Assembly (NCBI GenBank): GCA_031373665.1
Contig: JANMMZ010000009.1
Span: 62,001 to 126,000, forward strand
From: M3007 sp031373665
GTDB taxonomy: Bacteria; Bacteroidota; Bacteroidia; Chitinophagales; Saprospiraceae
Length of the DNA stretch: 64,000 bases
Direction of reading: 5' to 3'
Part shown: in pieces, positions 28,101 through 34,961 of the stretch
How positions within the stretch are numbered: the stretch's first letter is position 1
Layout of the letters: each line of letters opens with the position of its first letter
Made by a program: the position numbers and the translations under genes
The notes under the pieces: generated by a model
What the model was told of the DNA's origin: nothing
The model's input: the letters and a program-made list of their open reading frames with translations, nothing else
The model's database searches: none

Positions 28101-30004
28101 TCAATCACTATATCCACGTACAAAAAAAGAAAAAAATAGAACGGGATGCTTTTCGGATCGTGGTCTTTGATAAACCTGCCTTTTATAAGCACGTAGTAAA
28201 GCACATGGTCACTCCGGTAGAGCCACTACCAGATGATTATGAGTATAAAGAGTTAGGAGATACCATCAGTAGGACTATTGTGGCCGAAGAGGTGGAACCT
28301 CAATGGGTTGGGGATATAGAAGCGTTCAGGGACGCATTTGAACAAAAAGGCGAACATTCTGAACCCTCTAAAAAGCACCGAAAAAATAGGGTTCCTACGA
28401 GCCTAGTAGAAATGTGGTCTCAGGAATATAACCTGCCGCGCAGTCAAAAACTGATGCATGTCCGCTGGCAAGAAATCGTTGATATTGTTCCTATTGGCCC
28501 CGAAATTGTTTATGACATCACCGTAGAAGGCATCCATAATTTTGTTGGCAACAATGTTATTTTGCACAACTGCGTCTATCAAGAACAGATCATGTTGCTA
28601 TCGCAAAAACTGGCAGATTTTTCCAAAGGAGATGCCGATGTATTGCGCAAAGCAATGGGTAAAAAACAGAAATCGGTACTGGATAAAATGAAGGGTCAAT
28701 TCATAGCCGGTGCTACTGCTAAGGGGATGCCGGAGGCAAAACTTGAAAAAGTATGGACTGACTGGGAAGCCTTTGCCTCGTATGCCTTCAATAAATCGCA
28801 CTCCACCTGCTATGCTTTTGTTGCCTATCAGACGGCGTATCTAAAGGCGCACTATCCTTCGGAATACATGGCTGCGGTACTGACCCATTCGCAAAATAAT
28901 ATTGAAAAAATCACGTTTTTCTTGGAAGAATGCCGCAGAATGGGTCTGTCAGTAAAAGGCCCTGATATTAATGAATCGCTGATGAATTTTGCGGTCAATA
29001 AAAAGGGCGACATTCGATACGGGCTAGGAGCGGTGAAAGGCGTGGGTGAGGCCGCCGTAGAAAACCTCATCATAGAAAGAAAATTAAAAGGGCCATTCAA
29101 AGATTTGTATGATTTTATGCGCCGTGTCAGTTTGCGAACAGTAAATAAAAGGGTGATGGAAAGCATGGCTATGGCAGGAGCATTCGATGACTATGCACCC
29201 AATCGCGCCGTCTTTTTTACGCCCTCCGAAAAATACGAATCATTTATAGAACACCTACTGAAATACGGAGCGGCACACCAAGAAGAAAAATCCATGTCGG
29301 TCAATTCACTTTTTGGAGACCTTTCGGAAACCATAGGCATTGCAGAGCCTACCATACCCAAGGCAGAGCCTTGGAATCTGTTATTAAAGCTACAAAAAGA
29401 GAAAGATGTAGTGGGTATTTATCTGAGCGGGCATCCACTCGATGACTTTAGGTATGAGTGGGAAAATTTTGCTACTTCACTAGATAAAATAGAAAACTTT
29501 AAAGGAAGAAAGGTCAGTATAGCGGGCTTTGTCAGCAAATCAGAACACCGAATCAGTCAAAAGGGTACCGGATGGGGTCGGTTTACGATCCAAGATTATA
29601 CCTCAAGCCTTGAAATAACAATGTTTACTGATCGTTATCAAAAGTTCAAAGCCTTTTTTGACGATGGTGCCAGCCTTTATATAGAAGGCGAGTACAAACA
29701 ACGGTACAACTCCGAAGAAATGGAATTCATGGTGAGTGATGTTCGTTTATTAGAATCGGTGGGTGCTGAAAAAACAAAATCCGTCACGCTCCGCATCGCG
29801 ATAGAAAGGCTTGATGTTGGGTTAGTTGATAAATTAGAAGCACTCTGCAAGCACCACAAAGGTAAACATGAACTCAAAATGGAACTCATGGACTACCAAA
29901 ATAAGGAAAAAGTGGCTTTGGTATCGCAAGCCCGAAAGGTAAATGTGGACAATGAGTTTTTGGATGCCATGGAAAAACTTGGTGTTGAGTGTAGTGTCAA
30001 CTAA
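25193..30004 (+). CDS. dnaE: DNA polymerase III subunit alpha, intein-containing
   Basis: The frame encodes 1,603 residues, of which 707-1126 are an intein; the spliced protein would be 1,183 residues, a normal DnaE length. The N-terminal PHP domain begins HLHCHTQFSLLDG. The polymerase aspartates lie in PDIDTDF near residue 413 and KMDFLG near 588. After the intein the conserved VYQEQIMLLSQKLA resumes. A helix-hairpin-helix region and a C-terminal OB fold (VSIAGFVSK...GRFTIQD) follow. This is the replicative polymerase (known), so growth should depend on efficient splicing (inference). The ATG of the next gene overlaps its stop. Confidence 0.95.
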   Translation: MNFAHLHCHTQFSLLDGAASIPGLFKKAAADGMKGLAITDHGNMFGVFQFVAEAAKHEGVKPIVGCEFYVVTDRHRRTFTKEDKDKRFHQLFLAKNAEGYKNLVKLCSLGYIQGLYGKYPRIDKELILQYHEGLIATTCCIGAMVPQAILKKDEAAAKKEFEWWLDLFGEDYYIEIQRHSMAEQDRVNEVLLRWADEYKVKVIATNDSHYIDQKDSNAHDILLCINTGEKQATPAIREFMDEGTVTKGGRFAFWNDQFYFKTQAEMSKLFSDVPAALENTIEIVDKCEHLKLKKDILLPNFVIPDNYQTQDDYLRDMTYLGAKERYREITPEIEDRLNFELHTVKTMGFAGYFLIVADFIKAGRDLGVFIGPGRGSAAGSAVAYCIGITNIDPIKYQLLFERFLNPDRKSMPDIDTDFDDEGRQKVIDYVVNKYGKQQVAQIVTYGTMAAKMSIKDVARVLDLPLDQANALAKLVPDKPGISLNRVIKAPLTGEGSLSEKEGLTTEDLDNARKLREHLDATGTAESMVLKEALILEGSVRGTGVHAAGIIIAPHDLTEIIPVATVKDSDLLLTQYEGSIIEDAGVIKMDFLGLKTLTILRDALQLIEQNHGVKIVIDDIPLDDAKTYELYQKGETNGTFQFESAGMQKYLRELKPDKFDDLIAMNALYRPGPLEYIPDFIARKHKRQEVVYDIPEMEEYLKDTFGICVTGDTMVHDATTGQQVRMDLLEKGVGTFMVQGVDENYEPANGLVTHWICNGRKEVLEVTLRNGITIKMTPDHQVLTESGWQEIGTLDLGAFIATPRRLAAAKIQKTDWPKLYTLGCLIAFGAYNRKTDILSFTTSHIELAEYFIDCVLAFGDVMPRAFTYDNGLHQIEINVQTSKETSPVRVLMGSVRKWLLDTNSSMPMYQHRKVPSFVFSLDDKAIAVFLASLWDCAGEFNEHNTYYKTFSEQLAREVQTLLLRLGIFSSVNHYIHVQKKKKIERDAFRIVVFDKPAFYKHVVKHMVTPVEPLPDDYEYKELGDTISRTIVAEEVEPQWVGDIEAFRDAFEQKGEHSEPSKKHRKNRVPTSLVEMWSQEYNLPRSQKLMHVRWQEIVDIVPIGPEIVYDITVEGIHNFVGNNVILHNCVYQEQIMLLSQKLADFSKGDADVLRKAMGKKQKSVLDKMKGQFIAGATAKGMPEAKLEKVWTDWEAFASYAFNKSHSTCYAFVAYQTAYLKAHYPSEYMAAVLTHSQNNIEKITFFLEECRRMGLSVKGPDINESLMNFAVNKKGDIRYGLGAVKGVGEAAVENLIIERKLKGPFKDLYDFMRRVSLRTVNKRVMESMAMAGAFDDYAPNRAVFFTPSEKYESFIEHLLKYGAAHQEEKSMSVNSLFGDLSETIGIAEPTIPKAEPWNLLLKLQKEKDVVGIYLSGHPLDDFRYEWENFATSLDKIENFKGRKVSIAGFVSKSEHRISQKGTGWGRFTIQDYTSSLEITMFTDRYQKFKAFFDDGASLYIEGEYKQRYNSEEMEFMVSDVRLLESVGAEKTKSVTLRIAIERLDVGLVDKLEALCKHHKGKHELKMELMDYQNKEKVALVSQARKVNVDNEFLDAMEKLGVECSVN
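27311..28570 (+). other. DnaE intein with degenerate LAGLIDADG endonuclease
   Basis: A 420-residue in-frame insertion separates TFGI from CVYQEQ. It starts with Cys (residue 707) and ends HN (1125-1126) followed by Cys+1, the canonical splice junction. Block A is CVTGDTMV, block B contains TPDHQVLT, block F is VYDITVEGIHNFVGNN, and block G is VILHN-C. A LAGLIDADG-type endonuclease domain lies between. Its first motif reads LGCLIAFGAY (Phe 827 where the catalytic Asp is expected) and its second LASLWDCAGEF (Ala 936 where Asp is expected). Splicing residues look intact, whereas both metal-binding aspartates of the endonuclease are gone. Confidence 0.93.
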
Positions 30005-31266
30005 TGGTAAATTTACCCAATATGAGCCACCACAAATTTCTTCTATTCCTATGTCTATTCCCCACCTTTTTATGTGCTCAAAAGGCACAAAATCTAGTGG
30101 TTAATGGTAGTTTTGAGCGAGAATCACCCGACCAAGCCGGTATTTGGAAGGCTAAGCCTAAACCCTGCACGTTTTCGCCTACTTCTGGTGTTATCAATAC
30201 TTGCGCCCAAGGCTGGACCACCTACAACGACCAAACCCCTGATCTATTGGTTTGGGATTCCTTGGTCAACTGCGGCAAATTTCCGGTTCCACATAAGGGC
30301 AAGCGCATGTTGGGGCTTATCATGTACCATCCTTTTCAGGATGGCATGTTTTCTTTTGATTACCACGAGGTAGTACAAGGGAGTCTTCACAAAAAAATGG
30401 AGGTAGGAAAACAGTACAAAATAAGTTTCTGGGCTTACACCGATGATTCTATAGGCGTTCGGCACTTACTGGAGGTATTTGGTAAATCTGACGCCCAACT
30501 ATCCAAGGCCGATGCTGAAGCCCGAAACAATACCAAGGCCAAAGCCATTGCTTGCAATAATTTCGGGTTTCATTTTTCAGAAAGTGTGATCAATCCTAGA
30601 GAAAAATTCATGGAAGATGCCCAAATTAATTTCCCCATAAAGCCGCAAGTAAACGTAGGTGAGGTCATCACCACGCCCGACGGATGGAGAAAAATCACCC
30701 TCACTTTCAAGCCCGTGCACCCGTATCAATATTTTGTTTTTGGTAATTTATTTTCGGATGCTGTCACTGATATTAACATGAGTACCGAAGAGCGAGAAAA
30801 CTTGGATTTGAACAACAATAAACTCGACTTTTGGCGAAAAACAAAGCGTATTTCTTACTACTGTTTCGATGATTTTGTCATCAAAGAAGACAAAGGCGAC
30901 GAAGTCACAGAAGCCCTCCTCAACGAAAAAAAATATACTTTTGAAGCGGCTTTGCTCTTTGATACTGGAAAATCAGCCCTCAAAGAAGCCTCCAAATCTG
31001 CTATTGTGGCCTTGGGTAACGCCTTGTTGCAAAACAAAACCATTCAACTCGAAATAGGTGGCCATACCGATCAAATTGGAGACGATGCCTCCAACCAATC
31101 GCTCTCCGAACAACGGGCCAAAGTAGTGTATGATGCGCTGATTGCCCAAGGCGTGCCAACCACACAAATCACGTGGAAAGGATACGGAGAAACACAACCT
31201 ATAGACAGTAATGATACGGAATCGGGTCGGCAGAAAAATAGGAGGGTGGAGTGTAGGGTTAAATAA
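30004..31266 (+). CDS. OmpA-family lipid/cell-wall-anchored outer-membrane protein
   Basis: The 420-residue product has a signal peptide (best read from the internal ATG at 30022: MSHHKFLLFLCLFPTFLCAQ). An N-terminal beta-sandwich opens NLVVNGSFE, as in carbohydrate-binding-like domains of Bacteroidota. The C-terminal OmpA domain is TGKSALKEAS...IGGHTDQIGDD...LSEQRAKVV...NRRVECRV. The C-terminal domain binds peptidoglycan (known); the N-terminal ligand is unknown. Its first ATG overlaps the dnaE stop (TAATG), so it may be coupled to dnaE. It ends convergently, overlapping the MBL-fold gene by eight bases. Confidence 0.85.
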   Translation: MVNLPNMSHHKFLLFLCLFPTFLCAQKAQNLVVNGSFERESPDQAGIWKAKPKPCTFSPTSGVINTCAQGWTTYNDQTPDLLVWDSLVNCGKFPVPHKGKRMLGLIMYHPFQDGMFSFDYHEVVQGSLHKKMEVGKQYKISFWAYTDDSIGVRHLLEVFGKSDAQLSKADAEARNNTKAKAIACNNFGFHFSESVINPREKFMEDAQINFPIKPQVNVGEVITTPDGWRKITLTFKPVHPYQYFVFGNLFSDAVTDINMSTEERENLDLNNNKLDFWRKTKRISYYCFDDFVIKEDKGDEVTEALLNEKKYTFEAALLFDTGKSALKEASKSAIVALGNALLQNKTIQLEIGGHTDQIGDDASNQSLSEQRAKVVYDALIAQGVPTTQITWKGYGETQPIDSNDTESGRQKNRRVECRVK

Positions 31267-32023
31267 AAATTTCCATCCCATCCATCCCTAAAATAACCCC
31301 CGCAGGGAGCATCTCCGTTACCTCATCATAACGACCCATGAGGTGACTCATGTGGGTCAGGTAAGCACGTTCAGGAGCGATGTCTTCAATAAAGGCCAAT
31401 GCCTCTTTCAGATTCATGTGGGTTGGATGCTCGTCATGGTGCAAAGCATTGACAATTAGTGTTCGTATGCCTTTTAACTTCTCTTTTTCGGAATCCTCTA
31501 TTGTTTTCATATCAGTGATATAGGCCAAATCGCCGATCCTGAACCCCAGTATGGGCAGCCGTCCATGTATGATGCCTATGGCCTCTATCTTGGTCGCACC
31601 TATCTCAACAATGCTATCGGCATCTATCGGCAATAGATCCACCCGTGGCAATCCAGGAATAGGCTCCGCAAACACATATTCGAAGCGTTTACGCACCTCT
31701 ATAGCGACACGAGATTGGGCATACACCTGCATCGCGCGCCTGCTCGTGTAATTGAATGGGCGGATGTCATCTAAGCCAATGACGTGGTCGTTGTGTTCGT
31801 GGGTAAGCAATATGGCATCCAATCGCTTGACATTAGCCCTGAGCATTTGCTGCCTAAAATCAGGGCCAGCATCAATGGCAACTTGCGCTCCATCATCTAG
31901 GTGGAGCAGTGCGGCAGTGCGCAGTCGTTGGTCGCGTGGATCTGAGGAGGCACATACCCTACAGTCGCACCCAATAATGGGTACTCCCTGAGAAGTGCCG
32001 GTGCCAAGTAAGGTAATTTTCAC
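31259..32023 (-). CDS. MBL-fold phosphodiesterase, PhnP-like
   Basis: The 254-residue protein begins MKITLLGTGTSQGVPIIGCDCRVC, the N-terminal Cys-rich segment seen in PhnP-type phosphoribosyl cyclic phosphodiesterases. It carries the metallo-beta-lactamase motif THEHNDHV, and later LTHMSHLMG. Two metal ions are expected. No phn genes are nearby, so phosphonate use is not supported; a general cyclic nucleotide or RNA phosphodiesterase role is inferred. Its start overlaps the preceding small gene by four bases. Confidence 0.85.
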   Translation of the reverse strand: MKITLLGTGTSQGVPIIGCDCRVCASSDPRDQRLRTAALLHLDDGAQVAIDAGPDFRQQMLRANVKRLDAILLTHEHNDHVIGLDDIRPFNYTSRRAMQVYAQSRVAIEVRKRFEYVFAEPIPGLPRVDLLPIDADSIVEIGATKIEAIGIIHGRLPILGFRIGDLAYITDMKTIEDSEKEKLKGIRTLIVNALHHDEHPTHMNLKEALAFIEDIAPERAYLTHMSHLMGRYDEVTEMLPAGVILGMDGMEIFI

Positions 32024-32289
32024 AGTTCATTGTTGCCTTTTTTCCATTTTTCGATCATCTCCCGCGATTTATCGCTGAGCAATGTAGGGTCATATTCGAT
32101 ATTGGAAAGGATGTCTAACAAACAATTGATTCGCGCTTCGGTATCAAAAAACTTATTGACTACGGCAATCCGCCGCGATTCTACTAGACAGTACCCACTT
32201 TGGAAACTGCCCTTCTCGTAGCGGACTGCGTAGTCAATTTCGTTGAAAACCTCTTCGATTTTCTTCAATGTCGTTTGAGTAAAACGCAT
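32020..32289 (-). CDS. Conserved small hypothetical protein
   Basis: From ATG 32289 the product is 89 residues (MRFTQTTLKKIEEVFNEIDYAVRYEK...). It is a mixed alpha/beta protein with a central SGYCLVESRRIAVVNKFFD strand region and a C-terminal helix. No named domain is recognised. The gene starts eight bases after the helicase stop and overlaps the MBL gene by four bases (ATGA), so helicase, this protein and the phosphodiesterase form one operon. A longer frame to 32325 would overlap the helicase and is less likely. Confidence 0.75.
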   Translation of the reverse strand: MRFTQTTLKKIEEVFNEIDYAVRYEKGSFQSGYCLVESRRIAVVNKFFDTEARINCLLDILSNIEYDPTLLSDKSREMIEKWKKGNNEL

Positions 32290-32297
32290 GGATAGAT

Positions 32298-33995
32298 TTA
32301 CCGGTGTTTTTTCTTCCGATCCCACTTGTCAAAGGATTTCTCCTCTTTCTTGTAGGGTTTTTCCTTTTGTGCGGAGGCATCGTCCACCCGTACGCGACGG
32401 CCATTGATCGTGAATTCGGACAATCCCTGCCGAACCACCCCAACATAGGCTTCATCAAGATCAAAGTGCATATAAGCCCTATTCATATCAACGTGGCCGA
32501 TGGACTGGGTAGGTACCCTGAACGAACGCGACAATAATTTGATAAAGTCTTTTTTATTCACCCCATCCATTTCACCTACATTGAGGAACAACCGCGCCAT
32601 ACTGCCGCCAGCACCACCACCGCTACCGCGTGGTGCAGCAGCGGCTGCGCCCCTGCGATCACCCCTTGGATATACATTGATATCTGGTGCATTGCGATAA
32701 TAAGCCAAGAACCGGTTGAACTCTACGCTCACCAAACTCTTGATAAGGTCTTCCTTACTCATGTCCTTCAATTCCTCATAGACGCGAGCCATGTAGGGAT
32801 CAATCTCTTCATGGTGCACCTCTTGGGTGTGGATGTTGCTGATGATGTGATACAATTGCTGTTCGCACACCTCCATACCCGTTGGAATCATTTGTTTCGC
32901 CAAGATCGCCTTGCTTTTGCGCTCAATCAGCCGTACTTTCTCCTCCGCTTTCGCGGTGATGATACTGATACTGACACCTTTTTTGCCGGCGCGGCCAGTA
33001 CGGCCACTGCGGTGGGTGTAAATTTCAATTTCATCAGGAATACCGTAGTTGATAACGTGGCTGATGTTAGAAACGTCCAACCCACGTGCTGCCACGTCGG
33101 TTGCGATGAGCAGTTGCAGGTTGTTTTCACGGAAACGCGCCATGACACGGTCACGGTCGTTTTGCGAAAGGTCACCATGCAAAGCATCGGCATTATATCC
33201 ATCGCGGATCATCTGCTCGGCTATTTCTTGGGTCTCAATTTTGGTACGACAAAAAACAAGGCCGAAGATACCAGGATTGGCATCTACCACGCGTTTTAAG
33301 GTATCATACCGATCATCCGCACGGCACAAATAGTAGATGTGCTCAATGTTTTCGTTCGTTTGGTTGCGCTTTCCGGTAGAAAGTTCTTTAGGCGAACTCA
33401 TGTAACTAGCAGCGATGCGGCGAACCTCATCGGGCATAGTGGCAGAGAACAACCAAATAGACTTACGATTTTCAGCAGCACCCAAAATGAAGTCAATGGC
33501 CTCCTTAAAGCCCATGTTCAACATCTCATCCGCTTCATCCAATACCAACCGGCGCACAGAGTCCAAACGAATGGCCTTGCGGGTCATCAAATCCATCAAA
33601 CGACCGGGGGTAGCCACCACGATTTGTGCACCCGCTTTGATCTGTCTGATCTGTGCTTCGATGCTTGAACCGCCATATACTGCCACCACCTTATACTGAT
33701 GGGCAAATTGTGAATAATTCTCCAAATCACTAGCAACCTGTACGCACAATTCACGTGTAGGACACAACACCAAACCCTGAACACTACGCTCACTCGGGTC
33801 TATACGTTGAAGGAGAGGCAGGCCAAAGGCCGCAGTTTTTCCGGTTCCCGTCTGCGCTAAGGCGATGATATCATCGTCAGTGTTAAGCGCTACGGGAAGA
33901 ACCAACTCCTGCACAGGGGTGGGCGTTTCAAAGCCCAGTGAGGCAATACCTTGCAGAAGATCATCGGCAATGCCTAATTGTTTAAATGCTATCAT
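32298..33995 (-). CDS. DEAD-box RNA helicase with DbpA-type RNA-binding domain
   Basis: The 565-residue protein has the DEAD-box motifs in order: Q motif (GFETPTPVQ), AQTGTGKT (47-54), PTRELCVQ, DEAD (153-156), SAT, and HRSGRTGRAG. After a low-complexity Ala/Gly/Arg linker near residues 445-465 comes a DbpA-like RNA-binding domain (ARLFLNVGEMDGVNKKDFIKLL) and a basic tail. This resembles the CsdA/DeaD type, which acts in ribosome assembly and RNA turnover (known for relatives). It leads a three-gene minus-strand operon. Confidence 0.92.
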   Translation of the reverse strand: MIAFKQLGIADDLLQGIASLGFETPTPVQELVLPVALNTDDDIIALAQTGTGKTAAFGLPLLQRIDPSERSVQGLVLCPTRELCVQVASDLENYSQFAHQYKVVAVYGGSSIEAQIRQIKAGAQIVVATPGRLMDLMTRKAIRLDSVRRLVLDEADEMLNMGFKEAIDFILGAAENRKSIWLFSATMPDEVRRIAASYMSSPKELSTGKRNQTNENIEHIYYLCRADDRYDTLKRVVDANPGIFGLVFCRTKIETQEIAEQMIRDGYNADALHGDLSQNDRDRVMARFRENNLQLLIATDVAARGLDVSNISHVINYGIPDEIEIYTHRSGRTGRAGKKGVSISIITAKAEEKVRLIERKSKAILAKQMIPTGMEVCEQQLYHIISNIHTQEVHHEEIDPYMARVYEELKDMSKEDLIKSLVSVEFNRFLAYYRNAPDINVYPRGDRRGAAAAAPRGSGGGAGGSMARLFLNVGEMDGVNKKDFIKLLSRSFRVPTQSIGHVDMNRAYMHFDLDEAYVGVVRQGLSEFTINGRRVRVDDASAQKEKPYKKEEKSFDKWDRKKKHR

Positions 33996-34012
33996 TAAAA
34001 AAAAGTGGGCGC

Positions 34013-34020
34013 AAAGGTAC
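34013..34020 (-). promoter_or_regulatory. Bacteroidota -7 box (TACCTTTG) for the DEAD-box operon
   Basis: The minus-strand sequence TACCTTTG lies 18 bases before the helicase start codon, leaving a leader of about ten bases. No TTTG is visible at -33. Confidence 0.5.
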
Positions 34021-34204
34021 GATTTTTTACGGCACCTTTGATAAGATTTTGAAAATAAGCAACTTATTAGCCATTGTTTAACATTGCGTTAAACAAAATT
34101 AAGAAAATTGGTGCTTGAAAAGGTAGTTTTTAGGGGGAATATCAAAAAAACATTAATTTCTTTGATAAATTCCTTTTTTTTAATCAAGCTTGCGTATGTT
34201 TGTG

Positions 34205-34849
34205 CTAATAAGCAATATGTCCACCTACGCCCAACAATCGGCCTATGGCTTCCTCGTCGCAGGCCTCAAATATAGGCTGATGGTAGCGATTCATCTTAGA
34301 CAGTAGGCTTAATAGCGTATTTTTTTCTAGATTATCCAAGTCGGCCACTACTACATTGGATAAGCGCAAAATCCTTGATTCTACCGATTGATAGGCTACC
34401 TTACCCTCAGTAGTCAAGGCTATTAGTTTTGATCGTCCATCCGTGGGGTGGGCTTCTTCTCTTATCAATCCCTGCTTTATCATGCGTTTGAGTACTTCAT
34501 TTCCCGATGATTTTTCCTTCAAACACCGCCGTATCACCTCGGTTTTGGTATATTGCTGGCCAGGGTATAGCGTGATTAGTATTCCCCAGTCGTCGGTTGA
34601 GTAGATGGCAGTGTCTTTAAAGACGCGCCTAGAATAAAATGCGGCGTAACGCCCCATAAAACTTAGATACATCGCGATCAAGCCGTGGTGGTTCGGTATC
34701 ACATCCGTAGAGTCTTTTTCGGGTTGGCGATTTCGGGTAGAAACCAACCAACTAACAAAATCCTCTAGTTGCAGGTCTGTCGTGTTGCCTCCTTCCGATT
34801 CGTATGATTCTGCCAAATCTAGCAATGATTTTATGAACTTCGCCTGCAT
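34205..34849 (-). CDS. MarR-family transcriptional regulator
   Basis: The 214-residue protein is longer than usual for MarR. The winged-helix core is at about residues 85-160, with the recognition and wing motif LIREEAHPTDGRSKLIALTTEGK. It has an extra N-terminal ~60 residues and a C-terminal dimerisation helix. MarR proteins repress divergent genes until a ligand binds (known). It is divergent from a TonB-dependent receptor, and a palindrome lies between them, so autoregulation and control of the receptor are inferred. Confidence 0.85.
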   Translation of the reverse strand: MQAKFIKSLLDLAESYESEGGNTTDLQLEDFVSWLVSTRNRQPEKDSTDVIPNHHGLIAMYLSFMGRYAAFYSRRVFKDTAIYSTDDWGILITLYPGQQYTKTEVIRRCLKEKSSGNEVLKRMIKQGLIREEAHPTDGRSKLIALTTEGKVAYQSVESRILRLSNVVVADLDNLEKNTLLSLLSKMNRYHQPIFEACDEEAIGRLLGVGGHIAY

Positions 34850-34887
34850 TTAGTATGATATAAAAATAATTTTTTTTAAAAAAAGAA

Positions 34888-34900
34888 TTGAATCATTCAA
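34888..34900. promoter_or_regulatory. Candidate MarR operator palindrome
   Basis: TTGAAT-C-ATTCAA is a perfect 6-bp inverted repeat with a one-base centre, in the 112 bases between the divergent marR-type and TonB receptor starts. The position and TTG-n-AT style fit MarR operators, but binding is inference. Confidence 0.4.
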
Positions 34901-34961
34901 CAATTGTTTTGTGTTTTTGTTTAACTGTTTAATGATAATCACAATAATTATTTCAACAAAA

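Noticed and set aside
31259..32023. C-P lyase component (phnP) assignment
   Set aside because: The fold matches PhnP, but no other phosphonate gene is nearby, so only the general phosphodiesterase call is supported.
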